Positions 11,236 through 23,541 are shown, counted from the stretch's first letter. The stretch: 64,000 bases of DNA from Hawksworthiomyces lignivorus (GCA_002917075.1 NTMA01000138.1:1-64000); one strand, 5' to 3'. Numbers and translations are program-made. The notes: generated by a model not told the origin, from the letters alone.

Positions 11236-12302
11236 TCACCAAAATACTATGACTCGTGCCTCCACGCTCGTCCTCGGCTCTTCACTCTCTACTCCAGGGA
11301 GAGCAGGCGAGCAATGTGAGCACCCACCGGCAATTTTTGGGTTTTTCTCGGATGCTGTATCGGCGAACTTGAGAATCAGGACGTCGTCGGGAGTTTGATT
11401 TGGTTTACAATACCATTTTTGTTCCGAGTCCTTGGCCTTTGGGGTCTGAGTATATAGCTCAAGCATGTATTCTCCACTCTTCACCACGTTACTCGTAGCT
11501 CTGTACTCAATGGGCTGAAGCGAAGAGATATCTGTTGTGCGCCAATCAGCCACAGCTAAGGGGTCACGCTTAACTGGTTTCAGAGGTCGCCAGACAGAAT
11601 ATGCAGCGTAGCGCTTGGGTTCTGCATTGGTATCTTCGGCGTCGAGAGCTTCTTGCGCGGCGGTTTTGATGTCTTTCCTGCAGTACCGAGCTGTACGCTT
11701 TAATCCTTCTAGAGTGTAGTCGCAGTGTGCAAAGCGAGCTGGCTCCAGGCCTGCGTCCTTTCTCCCAGATACTGCGAACCAATGGCGGTGTCAGTGGCAC
11801 AACATATTGATTCTATATTGGATCAGGAAATTCAAAGAGTATTTATCTGCTTACCCCATGCAGAATCGCCACTGGCGTAGCTTTTCACTGCCTGGTCATG
11901 ATCATCGCCCGCCTTGCGGTAAAACGTTGGGTTGACATTGTTTGCGGCCACGCGCTTGCGGATTCCCAGGTGATTCACAATAACCTTCTTCGCTTTGGTG
12001 ATATCACGCACGAGCTCTTCAACTTCAGGGATATAAACTTCTTCGACGTTTTTTCCCGTCATCCACTGGTCTAGCGTTAGGGCAGATTGATGTTTGACGT
12101 AAGCGAAGCCTTGGACATCGAGCCCTTCAGGTCCCTGAACAATTTCAGGAGCTGTATCGGGGTCATACAAATCAACGTCAACATCTTCTGCATACTTATG
12201 TGCAGGACCAGAGAACAGTCCGCGGTCTTCGGGTCGAACTGAATTATCTGGAATGTTGTAGCGAACAGTACCACGTATCGATCTAGGTACTGCTTCAGGC
12301 AT
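11236..12302 (-). CDS. AsaB-type hydroxylase/desaturase (CmcJ-like family)
   Basis: Two exons, 12302-11855 and 11771-11236, encode about 327 aa. The protein fits the fungal hydroxylase/desaturase family that includes AsaB and is described as related to gibberellin A4 desaturase or the CmcJ methoxylation subunit. The match rests on the N-terminal RYNIPDN segment, the central NPTFYRKAG, a likely metal-binding HxD in AHCDYT, the VWRPL and RDPLAVAD block, and the C-terminal CSHCSPAL and RTSVEARVIVFW. Members sit in several secondary-metabolite clusters but also occur alone. It is divergent from a sugar transporter across 558 bp with repeated TCCGCGG motifs. The family is known by homology; the substrate is not predictable. 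No lesion seen. Confidence 0.85.
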
Positions 12303-12860
12303 GTTGATTTTATAGCTTACTTCAGTTGAGTATCTTAAGAATCAAGTGCGTTCGGTATTATTTTCTCGAAGTTGTAATTTAAATCTAGGATAGGAAACAG
12401 AGCGGTCGCAGGTTTAAATAAGACGACGAACATTATTCTATTATGAAATGTTCGTTAAACTTAGACGAGAATTCTTGTCATTATTCTGTATATGTCTTCC
12501 AGGAACAACATAATAATTAATCCGCGGCAAAGCATCCGCGGCGTTTGGATGTAACATCCTCGGAGGATCTACACAATTCCGCGTCTTGTCATGAGGGGAA
12601 GTGCGTTCTGGATCGCAGAGGATATCCGCGGTAACGGCTCTTGCCTTCAAAAGAGATAGTTGCCGTGGCTATCAATATTGATACAGTCTACAATAAACAC
12701 AAATACGTCGATGCTATTATTGTAGTATCCATCAGAAGGTGCTCATTTTTAACCATTTCTGTGAAAGTTTTCGCGAATTGACTTCTTGACTTCATCTATT
12801 CTTTTATTTTATAACGTGGCCCTTCCATGAAGTTTTTATTTCTAATATATATAGTAAAAC
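12303..12860. promoter_or_regulatory. Divergent promoter with three TCCGCGG repeats
   Basis: The region separates the AsaB-like gene and the sugar transporter. TCCGCGG occurs at 12521-12527, 12535-12541 and 12625-12631, with a near-palindrome of ATCCTC/GAGGAT arms at 12556-12568. CGG-containing repeats are typical targets of Zn2Cys6 regulators, so one factor could control both genes. Factor identity is unknown. Confidence 0.45.
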
Positions 12861-14786
12861 ATGAAAATAGTACTAGAGAAAATGGCACCTTATTTTGGAC
12901 TTAAAGGTGGTCGACTACGCGCAGCTATCTGGATGGAGTCTTGCGTGGCAGTTGCCATATTTGGCTACTGCACGGCGTCTGCGGGAGGTGTGCTTGAATC
13001 AGAGTCATTTCGCAAGCAATTTCCAGCACTTGATGTTGAAGGTGCACCAGAGAGTGACAAACATTACAGATCCCTAATTCAAGGTATGAATCGATTTTCA
13101 TTGACGAACGAGGCAGGGAGGAGGATAGCTGACAATAAACTGCGATATAGGAACGGTGGTAGCGACATATACACTCTTCGGTGCCTTCGGATCATTAATA
13201 TGCACATTTTTGGGTGACTATCTAGGTCGTCGGTGGACCATTTTCACTGCTGCTAGCATCCAGTTAATTGGCGCTATACTCATGGGAACATCTTACTCCC
13301 TCGGCCAGTTTGTTGTGGCCCGCGTCTGTATAGGACTAGGAACAGGAGGAATTACTGCAACTGTCCCTACATGGCAGTCCGAGCTCTCCAAAACCGGAAG
13401 CCGGGGGAGTCATGTTTCGTCGTTTGGTATATATTGTGGTGCTGGACTATCTTTAGCGCTCTGGGTAGCATTTGGCATGTCATTCGCATCTGGGCCAGTG
13501 GTGTGGAGGCTTCCGCTGGCCTTCTCAGGCGTCCTCTCCATTATCACGATGCTGTTTATTTTCACGCTGCCAGAGAGCCCACGATGGTAATCAAGAAAAA
13601 CAGTATTTATTCTGCTACATGCTATCATAGAGATTAACTGACTCATCCTCCACACCTAGGCTGAAGATGAAAAGTCGTCATGACGAAGCGAGACAAATTC
13701 TCCAAATTTTATACCCTGGTCTTCAAGAGACTGTTGAAGAGGAGATAAAAAATATTGAGTCCGCGTTGAGAGCATCTATTAATCATGCCCATATCAAGTC
13801 AATGTTCACAACGGGCCCTCAGAAGATTTTCCAGAGAGTGTTACTGGGCTCTATTGCGCAAATTATGTTGCAGGTTGGTTCGAACAACCTCCTTTTTATC
13901 TAACAATCACTAATACTTTCTAGATGACTGGTGTGAATGCAATAGCATACTATGCAACCACCATTTACACATCTAATCTACATTTTCCAAATGTTGAGGC
14001 TCGTGTACTCGCAGCTGCGTCTCAGGGATGTATCATTCTTGGAGGTATCATGTGCTCATTCACCGTAGATAGGTTTGGTAGAAGACCTCTTATGATACTC
14101 AGCGCGCTATCAATGAGTGCATGCTTTGCATCCGTTACCGGTCTTGTGTCACAACCAAACAACAGTGCAGCTTTGAAAGCAGCAGTCTTCTTTTTGTGCG
14201 TTGAGTCTTTTCCGAGGTTCGGTATAATAAAACTACTAACTGAGTGAGCAGATTTCTATACAATATTGTTTATACCCTTGGATTTATGGGTATTCCGTTC
14301 CTATACGCTAGTGAGATCGCACCGGTCCAGCTCCGGGCTGCTATATGCGGCCTTTCAACTGCGATTAGTTGGTTGTTTAACTTTTTGGTGGGTGATTTCT
14401 TTATCCAAATGGCAATTCTAAAGCTCTAATAGATTGTAGGTCGCTGAAGTCACGCCAGTGGGATTTGAAGACATAGGATACAAATACTTGTGCGTACATC
14501 TCTTCTACATGATATGAGAAACGAAAGCTAACTTACTTAATAAATAAGTATTATTTACATCATTATGTGTGCGATGTTTATTCCCATTGTGTACCTCTTC
14601 TATCCAGAGACTGCTGGGAAATCGTTAGAAGAAATTGATGCCATTTTCACGGAATCTGAGTCCATAATGGACGCCGTTAGGATATCGAAAAAAGAATCAA
14701 TTCCTAATTCTCAAAACTCTGGTGAGCCCTGGAAAGAGGACACGAAGCCTGACGATATTGAGATTCAGCGAACAGAGATTGTTTGA
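12861..14786 (+). CDS. MFS sugar transporter (SP family)
   Basis: Seven exons (12861-13083, 13151-13586, 13660-13873, 13924-14195, 14252-14387, 14440-14489, 14549-14786) encode about 522 aa. Signatures are the N-terminal FGYCTASAGGV, GDYLGRRWTIF after TM2, ARVCIGLGTGG, LPESPRW before the central loop, MTGVNAIAYYAT at TM7, DRFGRRPLM, and YPETAGKSLEEIDAIF at the C-terminus. These are the standard motifs of plasma-membrane sugar-proton symporters related to fungal lactose, maltose or hexose permeases. The sugar specificity cannot be read. Two exons are short (50 and 136 bp), but phases close. The gene shares a promoter region with the AsaB-like hydroxylase. Intact. Confidence 0.86.
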
Positions 14787-15737
14787 GTCCCAAGTATGTT
14801 GAATCTCGTTGTATGTTATATCTTAAAACCTAAACAAGAGGTATATTTTCATATTTATACTAGGTAGCTGATATTATAGCGAAATCGAATTAAATAACGA
14901 TAGCTACACAAACAAATTTTAGATTTCATCTATTAATGCAGGCTACAGCTATGAACGAGCCTTCTGTCTTTGTTGATACTATAGCATACTCGTCATTGAA
15001 TTTAAACTAGAAGAATACATATCAAGCGTTTGAAGAATCATATGTTCGTGAGTCTTGAACAATGTTAAATAAAATCATTTCAGACTAATGCCAAGGTCTT
15101 TATATTGTATTATACCTCTATTAGAAAATTGTATCTAGAATATGATCTGGTAGAGCGTTCTATATTCTCGAGCGTGGATGTAAGTGCTTTTTAAGACGCT
15201 GTTATATTAAAACCTCTGGTGATTATCAGTAAAGATGGAAAATCACAAAAAGATTGCATCTTTAATAACATAACAGTTTTAAATAAAGCTTAACATAGAC
15301 GTAAAGAAAATATTTGTGATTTCAAAGACATGATGGAGACTGTTTATAAAGAATCATATTCCTCGGTTCACCAGCGGAATAGGAGGAAAGATGTTCTGGA
15401 AAATGGTATCTTAAACGTAAATGCCTACAAGAAATCTATTACATTTCGAATGATTGTATACAGGTATACCGTAGTAATTTGCACATTTTTTTTGATTATC
15501 GTGAATCGTGTTATAAGCATTAACATGAATAATTTGAGCAGTGACACGTTTACATTGAGGATTAACAAGAGGCAGCATTATATTTAATTTTCATCGAATC
15601 CATGGCACCGAAGTAAATCATAAGACATGAGAATAAGTGCACAACCAGATTGAGCTATTCTCTATTTTAGGAATATGCACATACTTTTTTTTTTTTTTTT
15701 TTTTTCAAACATATGCCCCCTGATTATTCATTGTCAT
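14787..15737. other. AT-rich convergent intergenic region
   Basis: About 950 bp of AT-rich sequence with a long T tract (about 15682-15705) just before the end of the next gene. One 85-residue open frame on the plus strand (15330-15587) is low-complexity and unlike any family. Nothing else supported. Confidence 0.4.
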
Positions 15738-16899
15738 TTACGGCCCCTGCGGTGGTTGACTTGAAGCTTCGTTGCACTGCCGGAAAAGACGTACTTCGTC
15801 TCTGGAAAAAGCACCTACGATAGAGTGCAGACTGCCACGGTTGTTGAACAGTACCAAATCACCCATTGCCCAATCGTGTGGATAGACGTACCGTGGGCTG
15901 ATACCCGGGCGCTGCAAGCGATACAATGTTTCGCGTACTTTGCGAAGATTATCAATGACGGAACCGTCGGCGCGGTGGATCTTGCGCGCCGGCGTCGGAT
16001 ATACCATTATGGCAAGGCGGCCAGTTTCAGGGTTCTTCCATACCATGGGATAACGGCGGATCTTATCGGGGTCGACAGGTGATAGCTGTGGTTCGTCGAG
16101 TTCAAGATCTTCGGATAAAATGCCAAGGCCATTGGACCGAGACTTAGCTTTGCTAATCCAGATATATGGATGAGCAGCATACTCAACCTCGCTAGTGAGA
16201 GCAAACTGCTTGTCTGCGTCAGAGAGCAGATCAAACATGCGATAGCCACTAACAAAGGCCGTTATGCCCAGCGGCACATCCATGGTCTCGCCAGATCCAC
16301 CGTCATACTGGCAGATCTGGCGGCGACCCATGGGTACCTGCACTGCAAACAATGATGTGACACGTGGTGGATCTAATTCGTACATGGCTGAGTCGACATC
16401 CCAGCGATAAAAATGCGTGTATTCGTAATCGTCATCAAGTGAAACGGGGTCACGGTGGAAAGTGCGATGATGTGGATGCGTCAACTGTAGGTTTTTCAGG
16501 CCTTCATATTCGAGCACAGCACCATGACCGATAACTTGGACCTGTGGCTGTCTCGGTACTGTGGTCAGGTCTTTGTGTAATACGCTCCGTTTGTCAATGG
16601 AACATCCATGGCTATAGATTGAAGCGTCCGGGTCAAAACGATGCGTCAGCTCAAATTGAGCTTTTGACGTTAGGCCAATTTGATTCTTAAGCACGACGAC
16701 GTTATGCTCGTACAGTTTGGAACGGATAATGGCAAAGGTAGTGTCTATGATTGTTAGCCATGATCTCTCTCTGAAGCAGGCAAACATTCGCACCGTTAAT
16801 ATTTTGTGCGTCAATGACAGAGATCTCGACACCGAAATCGATGCATGAGCCTTCAAAAGGCCTTGGTAAAGGACGGATTTCGTAGCCCTGCGAACCCAT
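15738..16899 (-). CDS. TauD/xanthine-dioxygenase-like 2-oxoglutarate oxygenase with altered metal site
   Basis: Two exons, 16899-16794 and 16744-15738, encode about 370 aa, the usual length for fungal TauD-family enzymes. The fold is recognisable from YEHNVVVLKNQ near residue 50, HPHHRTFHRDP near 125-134, and a C-terminal block with MVWKNPETGR and LVLFNNRGSLHS. Family members oxidise sulfonates, xanthine or similar substrates with Fe(II) and 2-oxoglutarate. Here the metal motif reads RWDVD (151-153), where the family and the damaged neighbour have RWHxD, so the first iron ligand His is Asp. The distal His (about 342) is kept. Activity may be lost or changed. A different start at 16965 is possible but adds a non-conserved tail. 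Divergent from the related broken gene. Confidence 0.82.
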
Positions 16900-17424
16900 C
16901 GCAATGCCCGAAACTCCTAGAATGGTTTTCGGAGTTGGTTGACTGTAAAGCAAAATGTGAGACAAATGCGGCGCAGCTGTTTGTTTCCTCCTTTTCCATA
17001 TTTGTAGGCCAATCTCCGGTGTTAACGATTCAAGCTGTAGATTATATAGAAGTCAATGTTATTTGAAGTCGACGCTGGGGCGGGTGAGATCTGGAAACTA
17101 TCCGCAGCATCCCTTAGCGGATGAGATGAAAGACTCGCCCGTCTACCTTATCAGGACACGTCCAGTCTGCGGAAAAGTTTACAGGCTCACCCGCACAAGT
17201 CACGATATCAACTACGCTGGGACAGCCTTAAGACTATATAAGACTTGCTTTTTGTCAAGAGATGGAAAATTTTATTTCAGCTGATGTTTGGCCTTAACCA
17301 GGAACCGTTTATATTATCCATATTATAGTTGAAATATTTAAAGCGACAGGGACCAACGCTATAATATAATTGAGCTCCCCACAAACTCATATTCCTCTAA
17401 TCTTCACAATTGCGCCATATTACA
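16900..17424. promoter_or_regulatory. Divergent promoter of two dioxygenase-like genes
   Basis: The 525-bp region between the two divergent TauD-like genes. A TATATAAG element at 17235-17242 lies about 185 bp before the plus-strand ATG. No clear operator repeat was found. Confidence 0.4.
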
Positions 17425-18918
17425 ATGCTTGGCACCATCGAGACTGACCTTTGGTTTGAGCCATTCGCTCCTGATATCCGGCAGGATTCTGCCATTGGTG
17501 CCGAAGTTTTTTGCCGTCGTCGGATGGCACATCAAAAAATCGCGTCTTGGACGTGGCTGGCCTGACTGAAGCTGAGAAAGAAAGTTTGAGGCGTGCCCTG
17601 TTTGAGAACCAGGTGGTTGTTCTGCGTAACCAGGCGGGCATTGATGCCAAAACATTACCGCTTCTGGCCAAAGTATTTGATTCAACAGCATCGGATATTC
17701 ACTCGGCCGGCAAGAAGGCGGTTAGCGACCCTCGCAATATTCTCTCTGCTTATAAGGCTGGCCGTGTTCCAAATGCACCGCAATTGGGCATCATCGGAAG
17801 TGGCATCTTCAATGATTACCTGGTAATAAAGGAGCTAGAAGTAATTCACTTGGTACGTTTTAACCAACGGCCTAGCTCTAGTGTATGTTTGCTTTCCAGC
17901 TCTCTACATGTTAACCCGATAGGACCATACGACTTTCCACGAAGAGCCACTTACAAAGACAGATCTCGATGCGGGATACACTCGTCCTTACCGGTGGCAT
18001 ATGGATACACCATTTTAGGAGCGATTGCCCGGCGAGGTCACAATCCTACTTGCCGTCAAAGTTCTCGAGCTCCCCGATCAAAAAATACGTTTTCCTGACG
18101 GGCAAGAAAAAAACATCGCGGCAGGGGCTACAGCGTTTTTCTCGGGTGCGAGAGCGTTTGAGCTGCTGACTCCCGAAGAAAAAGAATTTGCCCTGAACAC
18201 TACTGTAACATACGCACCACAAGCCTACGAGTACATCCGGCACTGCAAGTCGACAGAAGACGGGATGACAATTCCACACATCGGTAAGGAGGCTCCTATT
18301 GAGCAGCTGTCAGAGTGGTCATGGGACAAAGTCGCCGAGCATCCGGTATCAAATAGAAAAGCGGAGATAAAAAATTAGAAATTATTCAAAAAAGGGGAAA
18401 TAAAAATAGAAGAAAGCTGTTGCTAACACAAGCAGATGGTCTGGAGGAACCCCATGAACCCAGGCCGGCCATTCCTACAGGCACACGGCTGCTGTGTCTT
18501 CAAGCTTACATCGCGAGATCCTCAAACTGGCGCCAAATCGGTCATAGACGACGTGGACCGTGTGCGTGAAATTGTGTACACTATGCAGCGCCGGGTATGG
18601 ACAGCAGACCGGATCTACGCACATCGGTGGCAGCCAGGCGACTTGGTTATCTTCCACAACCGCGGTGTCATGCACAGCATCACGGGACAGCTGGCGCAGT
18701 TCTGCAATGACGTGAACAAGAAGCGGCTACTATGGCAGTGCACCATGACTAGTGGAACAGCGCCTAAGGCCTTCCGCCCCGCGGCCTGCATGAACGAGAC
18801 AAGATTTGTGGAAGTGGACAATGAAGAGAAACCGTGGGCAAAACATGAGAGTTATGTAGCGACTGTAGACTTAGAAGCAAGAAGTGCGCGATGCGAAGAT
18901 ATAGAGACATTAAATTAA
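17425..18918 (+). pseudogene. TauD/xanthine-dioxygenase-like gene, frameshifted and with in-frame TAG
   Basis: The ATG at 17425 opens a typical start (WFEP, then SAIGAEVF). The frame is lost at a run of six T at 17507-17512 and continues one frame over with VLDVAGLTEAEKESLRRALFE and NQVVVLRNQ. Exons then run to 17852, 17923-18345 and 18436-18918. The iron-binding motif YRWHMD is intact, as is the distal FHNRGVMHS. A TAG at 18016-18018, immediately after the metal motif (DTPF, stop, ERLPG), interrupts the frame a second time. Without these two lesions the protein would be about 390 aa and clearly related to the divergent neighbour. Most likely a recent pseudogene; a sequencing error could explain the homopolymer shift but not the stop. 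Confidence 0.78.
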
Positions 18919-18964
18919 ACGTACATTATCATTGACACTTTTTACAACCTCGCACGATTCTTTG

Positions 18965-21174
18965 CTAGACTTCGGCATCAAAAGTCCCTGTGCTCGCAGA
19001 GAAGATATGCTGGAACCAGGCATCAAAGTCCTCTATATTCGGTGAGACAGCTACTAGTGGCACATCCTGGTGGAAGTTGTTTGCACTTGGGACTTGTCTC
19101 TCAACAAGCTGTGGTGCAAGCGGTGCTGTATTGCCATCATGTTGTATTTCCATAGCTAGGCCGGAAATTGTCCATCCTAGAGCAAACTGTGACACAATAT
19201 CATCGAAGCAGAGTCCGTCGGAAGGTGTGCAAGAGAGGACGGCATTAATTAGCAACACACCGCGCTGAGCCAGAACATCGTGTGAGCGACTGGTTAAGTG
19301 CTGAAGGGCATAGTGGATGGCGCTGACATATAGTTGCTGGGGACTGGAGGCATCAGATATTTCGGTCCGACTGCACAGGACTTCAAAAGCGAGCAGCAAG
19401 GCTGCGGTGATGCAGAACGCTGTATGCGTCCAGATGGATACTTCGCCGATGGCAGTAATGTTGCGATGCTCACGCAAGATGGTCGTGGCAGCTGAAACAC
19501 AAGTGCGACGGGTGTGGACATAAGCGGGCAACTGGAAGGACCAGAAAAGAAACGGTCTGTGGATCATGATAACTTTCTCTGCCGCCGTAATCGCAAGACT
19601 GCGGCGTGCCGTCGCTAGCCACGGCACGTGGGCTTCTAAGGCAGCATCAGACTGCAGCATAAATGGCGGGATGGAATCGTGTACCACCTTGCGCATTGCT
19701 GCGTCCATAGCCAAGATGTGTTCGTACTGAGCTGCCATAGGCTTCTGGACCCCCAGCGGGCCAAGGCCAGTGGCTAGGGCTGGCACTAATTCAGCAATAC
19801 GGCCGAGAACTAACGTGTATGTGCTGGTGGTTGGAACAGTTTGCTCTGGATGGGTCACGAGGTCATCGCTAGAATTCTGTGGCAAGTTGGTTGAGTATTG
19901 CGCTGGATGGATACTGTAAGTATCTGTGAAGGAAATAGCAAAGTGGTCCTGAATCAACATCTGCAACCACACACGGCGGCCAACTTCGCGTTCGACTTTC
20001 TCTTGCCACACAGCCTGATCGGTGTCGCTAGGGCCGTCAGTCGACGTATCGCTACCGTTACTGTCATCGTTCTCGATTTTATGCACCCCCAGACACTCGG
20101 CGATGCGGACGGCCGTTGCAAAGAGAGAAGCATTGAGCTGGCTGAGACCCAAGTTGTGAGCCACCTCTGTGGAAATGACAATGGCTTGCACTGCATACAT
20201 GGACACATTTTGCAAATAATGGCTCTCTTGCAAAACATCGATCATGACTTGGAATAGCGTTCGCGCTGATTTGACGGCCGCGTCGACAGAGTGCGTCATG
20301 GCCAGTGCGTACTTTCTGCTATGAGCGCGGCAAAATTGAGCCACTGAGAGCACCGAGCAATAAAGGGCCAACCATTGCAGCTGGTCGCAAGTTCCTGTTT
20401 CCCAGAAGACGCGGCATTGCTGCGTGAATGTTGGTATATGCAAGCAGTTGTGATGCCAGGCCAGCTCGTCGGCGTGGAACTGCACCAGCTTCTCGGCCTC
20501 GACTTGATTTGGCAGCAATGGCTCCACGGCTGCGCCGACAGGCAGCAGCGCAATCTTCACCGGCTGCTGATAGTGGCGTCGACTATGCACAGCGGCCAGC
20601 CCTGACCAGCCATGTTGGTTGTACGGACAGCCGCAGCGCCGGTGCGGATAGCAGCTTCCGGCATTGCGGCCCCAGGCGAGGTGCTCTAGCGCAGTGACAA
20701 TCAGCAAATTCGGCTCTTGAGTGGCCATGCCAGACGAACCAAGCAGTGAATCAGCTGCAAGAGTTGATGGCTCTATGTCGTACGAGCCTCTGCCTAGCAA
20801 AGGCTGCGGCTCGGTTGATGGACTTTCGTCAGCTGATTGGCCCGACCGCAGCTTAGCAATCCGGTCGATGAGTCGTTGTTCCGCTCGGGCTACCCGCACT
20901 GGCTGGCTGCTCTGTAAATCTTCACGAAGTGACTCCAGAAATGCAATCTCGAGCCCGTGTTGGTTGACGACTCGTCGCAGCTGGACAACTTCACGCCTAC
21001 AGTCCAGGCCCAGCCGACGGCAACGTGCGCAGGGGATTTCTTTGCTACATTTGCGCTTTTTACGCGTGCATTCTGGCTATCAGCATATATTTACGACTGT
21101 TTTAGCGAGGGTTATCCTGTTCCCGGTAACTTACCAATACACGCCAGAGATGGGCGCTGAGATATGCGAGGCAT
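18965..21174 (-). CDS. Zn2Cys6 transcription factor with fungal-specific regulatory domain
   Basis: Two exons, 21174-21135 and 21072-18965, encode about 715 aa. The intron splits the zinc cluster. After splicing, the six cysteines fall at residues 12, 15, 22, 28, 31 and 38 (spacing C-x2-C-x6-C-x5-C-x2-C-x6-C) with a basic KKRK segment. A coiled-coil-like linker follows (LEIAFLESLRED and LIDRIAKLRS). The middle has the fungal regulatory domain: FHADELAWHHNCLHIPTF near 190, RIAECLGVHKI and WLQMLIQDHF. The acceptor CCAG was chosen because it makes the C-x2-C spacing. A nuclear DNA-binding activator or repressor; the target is unknown. Its position next to the dioxygenase pair makes them candidate targets, by inference only. 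Confidence 0.87.
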
Positions 21175-21980
21175 GTTGCGCTGATTGTAATGGGAACAGA
21201 TCCGCTTAGAGTGACCATTTAAACTCAAATGAAATAAAGCATGTTTATTTCCGCCATAGTCTTCAAATGCCTCAGGCATTAAAATCGAGTTATTAGTCCA
21301 ATTTTGTCATAGTACAATTAACTCGCCTTTAGTGCGCCATTTCTTTTCAATCGGGCCATGTTTATACTTTACATCCTTTGATTGGAATATTATATGTACT
21401 TGTTTTCTTCTTTTTCTTACTTTTTATATTCGCTTTGATTTTTTTTTTTTGGATTTTTTTTTTTCGTTTATCTTTTCCTTCTTTTTTGTAGTTAATGTCA
21501 TTTTGCAATTCTTTTGCGAAATCATTTAGACTAATTCCGATTTTCAGCATATTACAGAACCTGTCTGCCTTCGCACGAGTTTGGAGTAGGATTTCAGTAG
21601 CTCAATCCAACATGCAGGCGCCTCTATATTTATGAAAAAAAAAAAAAAAAAAAATCATATTTTAACGTCGTTCATATTCACACTTGTACACGTGCTAATC
21701 TAAAACTGCTGATTTCGAAGTCAAGTCACAAATAAATGAGAACACACATGTCTCTATAGAATGTTCTTAGTCTTGAATATGCGTCAGATGTGTTATTATA
21801 GAACGCTAATAAATCTCACATTTCTCTACAGTGATGTTTTCTAGGATCAGCGCCCTTCACTATGCGCTAAATTAAGGCTGCGATTTCTCGATCTAGACTA
21901 AACATTTCGTTTCCCCAAGACTAAGCTTTTCCATAAATTTAAATATATTTCAAGTTGCTTGTAATGAACACAGTATCGTC
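21175..21980. other. AT-rich intergenic region
   Basis: Low-complexity DNA with T-rich blocks (about 21400-21490) and an A tract (about 21634-21653). Open frames here are homopolymer artefacts. It must hold the promoter of the regulator on the left and the 3' flank of the acid phosphatase on the right. Confidence 0.4.
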
Positions 21981-23439
21981 TTACAGCACCATGCCTAGAA
22001 TTCCGATAAGCATGGCAGTCAAGATGCCCTTCTCAGATGGAACAAGCATCCCCATGGCAGAAGACTTGCTTGACGTTGTAGCAGCTCCGGAGCTTGTGGT
22101 TGAGGACGAGGATGGCGTGGATTTTGTTGCATTGACACCAGACACATATGTGGCACCATTCTTTGAGAAGGCAACGTTGGCATCCAAGCCTGATTTCGTA
22201 TCATACGGGAATGGAACGGTGTAATTGAACGTTGGCGTGAGGCCCTTGTAAGTGTCGAGAACCGACGGCAAAATGCCGTGGCCACCGGAGCAAGTCTGGT
22301 TCGTGGTAAGCGGGACTGGCCAAGCAGCCACGTACTCGGAGTAATCCTTGTCCGAAAGCGGACCCGGCAAAGAGACATTGATCATCAGGTTGGTGGTGTC
22401 AATGTCGTAGTTGATGTAACCGGTCTTGTTTGCAACGAGAGAAAACAAGTTGGCTCCGCAGTCCCAGCGGCCGAGCGAAGGCAGACCCCAGTTAGCCGAG
22501 ACAGATGCGATAGAAGAATAATGCGTGTACACTGTTTCATCTGTGGTGCCAACAAGCTCCTTGGGTACAGCACCACCAAGGAGGATACTGAAAACACGGT
22601 TGGAAACGGAGTAATGCTCGCTCTCATCAAAGGTCAACAGCAGCAGGGTATCATTCCAGAAGTAGGTGTTGTTCATAAGATCCGATACAAAGCCACGTAG
22701 CCACGTAGAAGCAAACGTGACATTTGTGTCATGTCCATCATTTGTCATATTTGGGGTTATGAAAGCCCACTGGGGGAGCTGTTTGGCGTTGAGGTCGTTG
22801 TAGAAGTCTGTAAAATTCTTGATCTGGTTGGCGCGGGTTGCATTCTCAGTGATGCTGTTAAACAGGATCAAGGGATTGTGTTTGCGGACATAATCATTAG
22901 CGTAAGTCTTTTGGTTGGAATAATTGAAGCCTTGAAAGCCTGGATATGGTAGTCCTTCCTGGTATTCAGCCCAGGAGATGCCTTTGGTATCCAGGAGATC
23001 GGCTATAGTTGAAACATTCGTGGGAATTTGATGAAAGTCATCGTTGTCCATGCCGTAAAGATCACCAGAAGCAGCAGCACAGTAGTTAGGCTCTGATGTG
23101 TGACCGGCTCCGTAATAGTTGGTCAGCTTGATGCCCTGGCTAGCAAGCCACTCCTGATTCGGGTCGCCAGCGCCAGCACTGTAATCCTAGGTCTTGTGAG
23201 CATATGGTTTTGTCTTAGATGAATACAAATGGAGTGCATGGCCAGATACTCACCACATTCTCCAACCAAATCTGGTAGAAACGCTGGAAGGCGAGTCCCT
23301 CGACATTGGATGTTGGTGAGTTGGGAAGGGTTGTTGCAGCAGCAGCCTCAATCTCAGGTACCGTTGGCTCTGTCACGGTGGCCACCTGTGCTGAGGCAAC
23401 TCCCAAAGCCAACAAGATCGCGTACGAAGAAGAAATCAT
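21981..23439 (-). CDS. Acid phosphatase of the phosphoesterase family, likely GPI-anchored
   Basis: Two exons, 23439-23254 and 23186-21981, encode about 463 aa. A signal peptide (ISSSYAILLALGVASAQ) is followed by FQRFYQIWLENVDYSAG and LTNYYGAGHTSEPNYCAA, the start of the fungal phosphoesterase (phospholipase C-like) acid phosphatases. Later motifs are FITPNMTNDGHDT, LLLLTFDESEHY and THYSSIASVSANWGLPSLGRWD, which carry the acidic and His metal ligands expected of the family. The C-terminus is a Ser/Thr/Ala-rich stretch and a final hydrophobic segment (GILTAMLIGILGMVL), a GPI signal. It would release phosphate at the cell surface. A TATA element lies about 95 bp and a CACGTG box about 417 bp upstream, matching a phosphate-regulated gene. 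Confidence 0.9.
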
Positions 23440-23533
23440 GATGCTTTCAGGTAGATATAGTTAAAAAGTAGACAGGATACCTGTTCAACCTACGTTCATA
23501 CGCGTGTTGTAAGGTGAGGATGGAACGGCAGCT

Positions 23534-23541
23534 TTTATATA
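23534..23541 (-). promoter_or_regulatory. TATA element of the acid phosphatase gene
   Basis: TATATAAA on the minus strand, about 95 bp before the acid phosphatase ATG, at a normal position for a fungal core promoter. Confidence 0.5.

Noticed and set aside
15330..15587. 85-residue open frame on the plus strand
   Set aside because: Low-complexity, AT-driven, no family signature and no nearby partner exon.
21362..21550. Lysine-rich 62-residue open frame
   Set aside because: Product of T-rich low-complexity DNA read in reverse.
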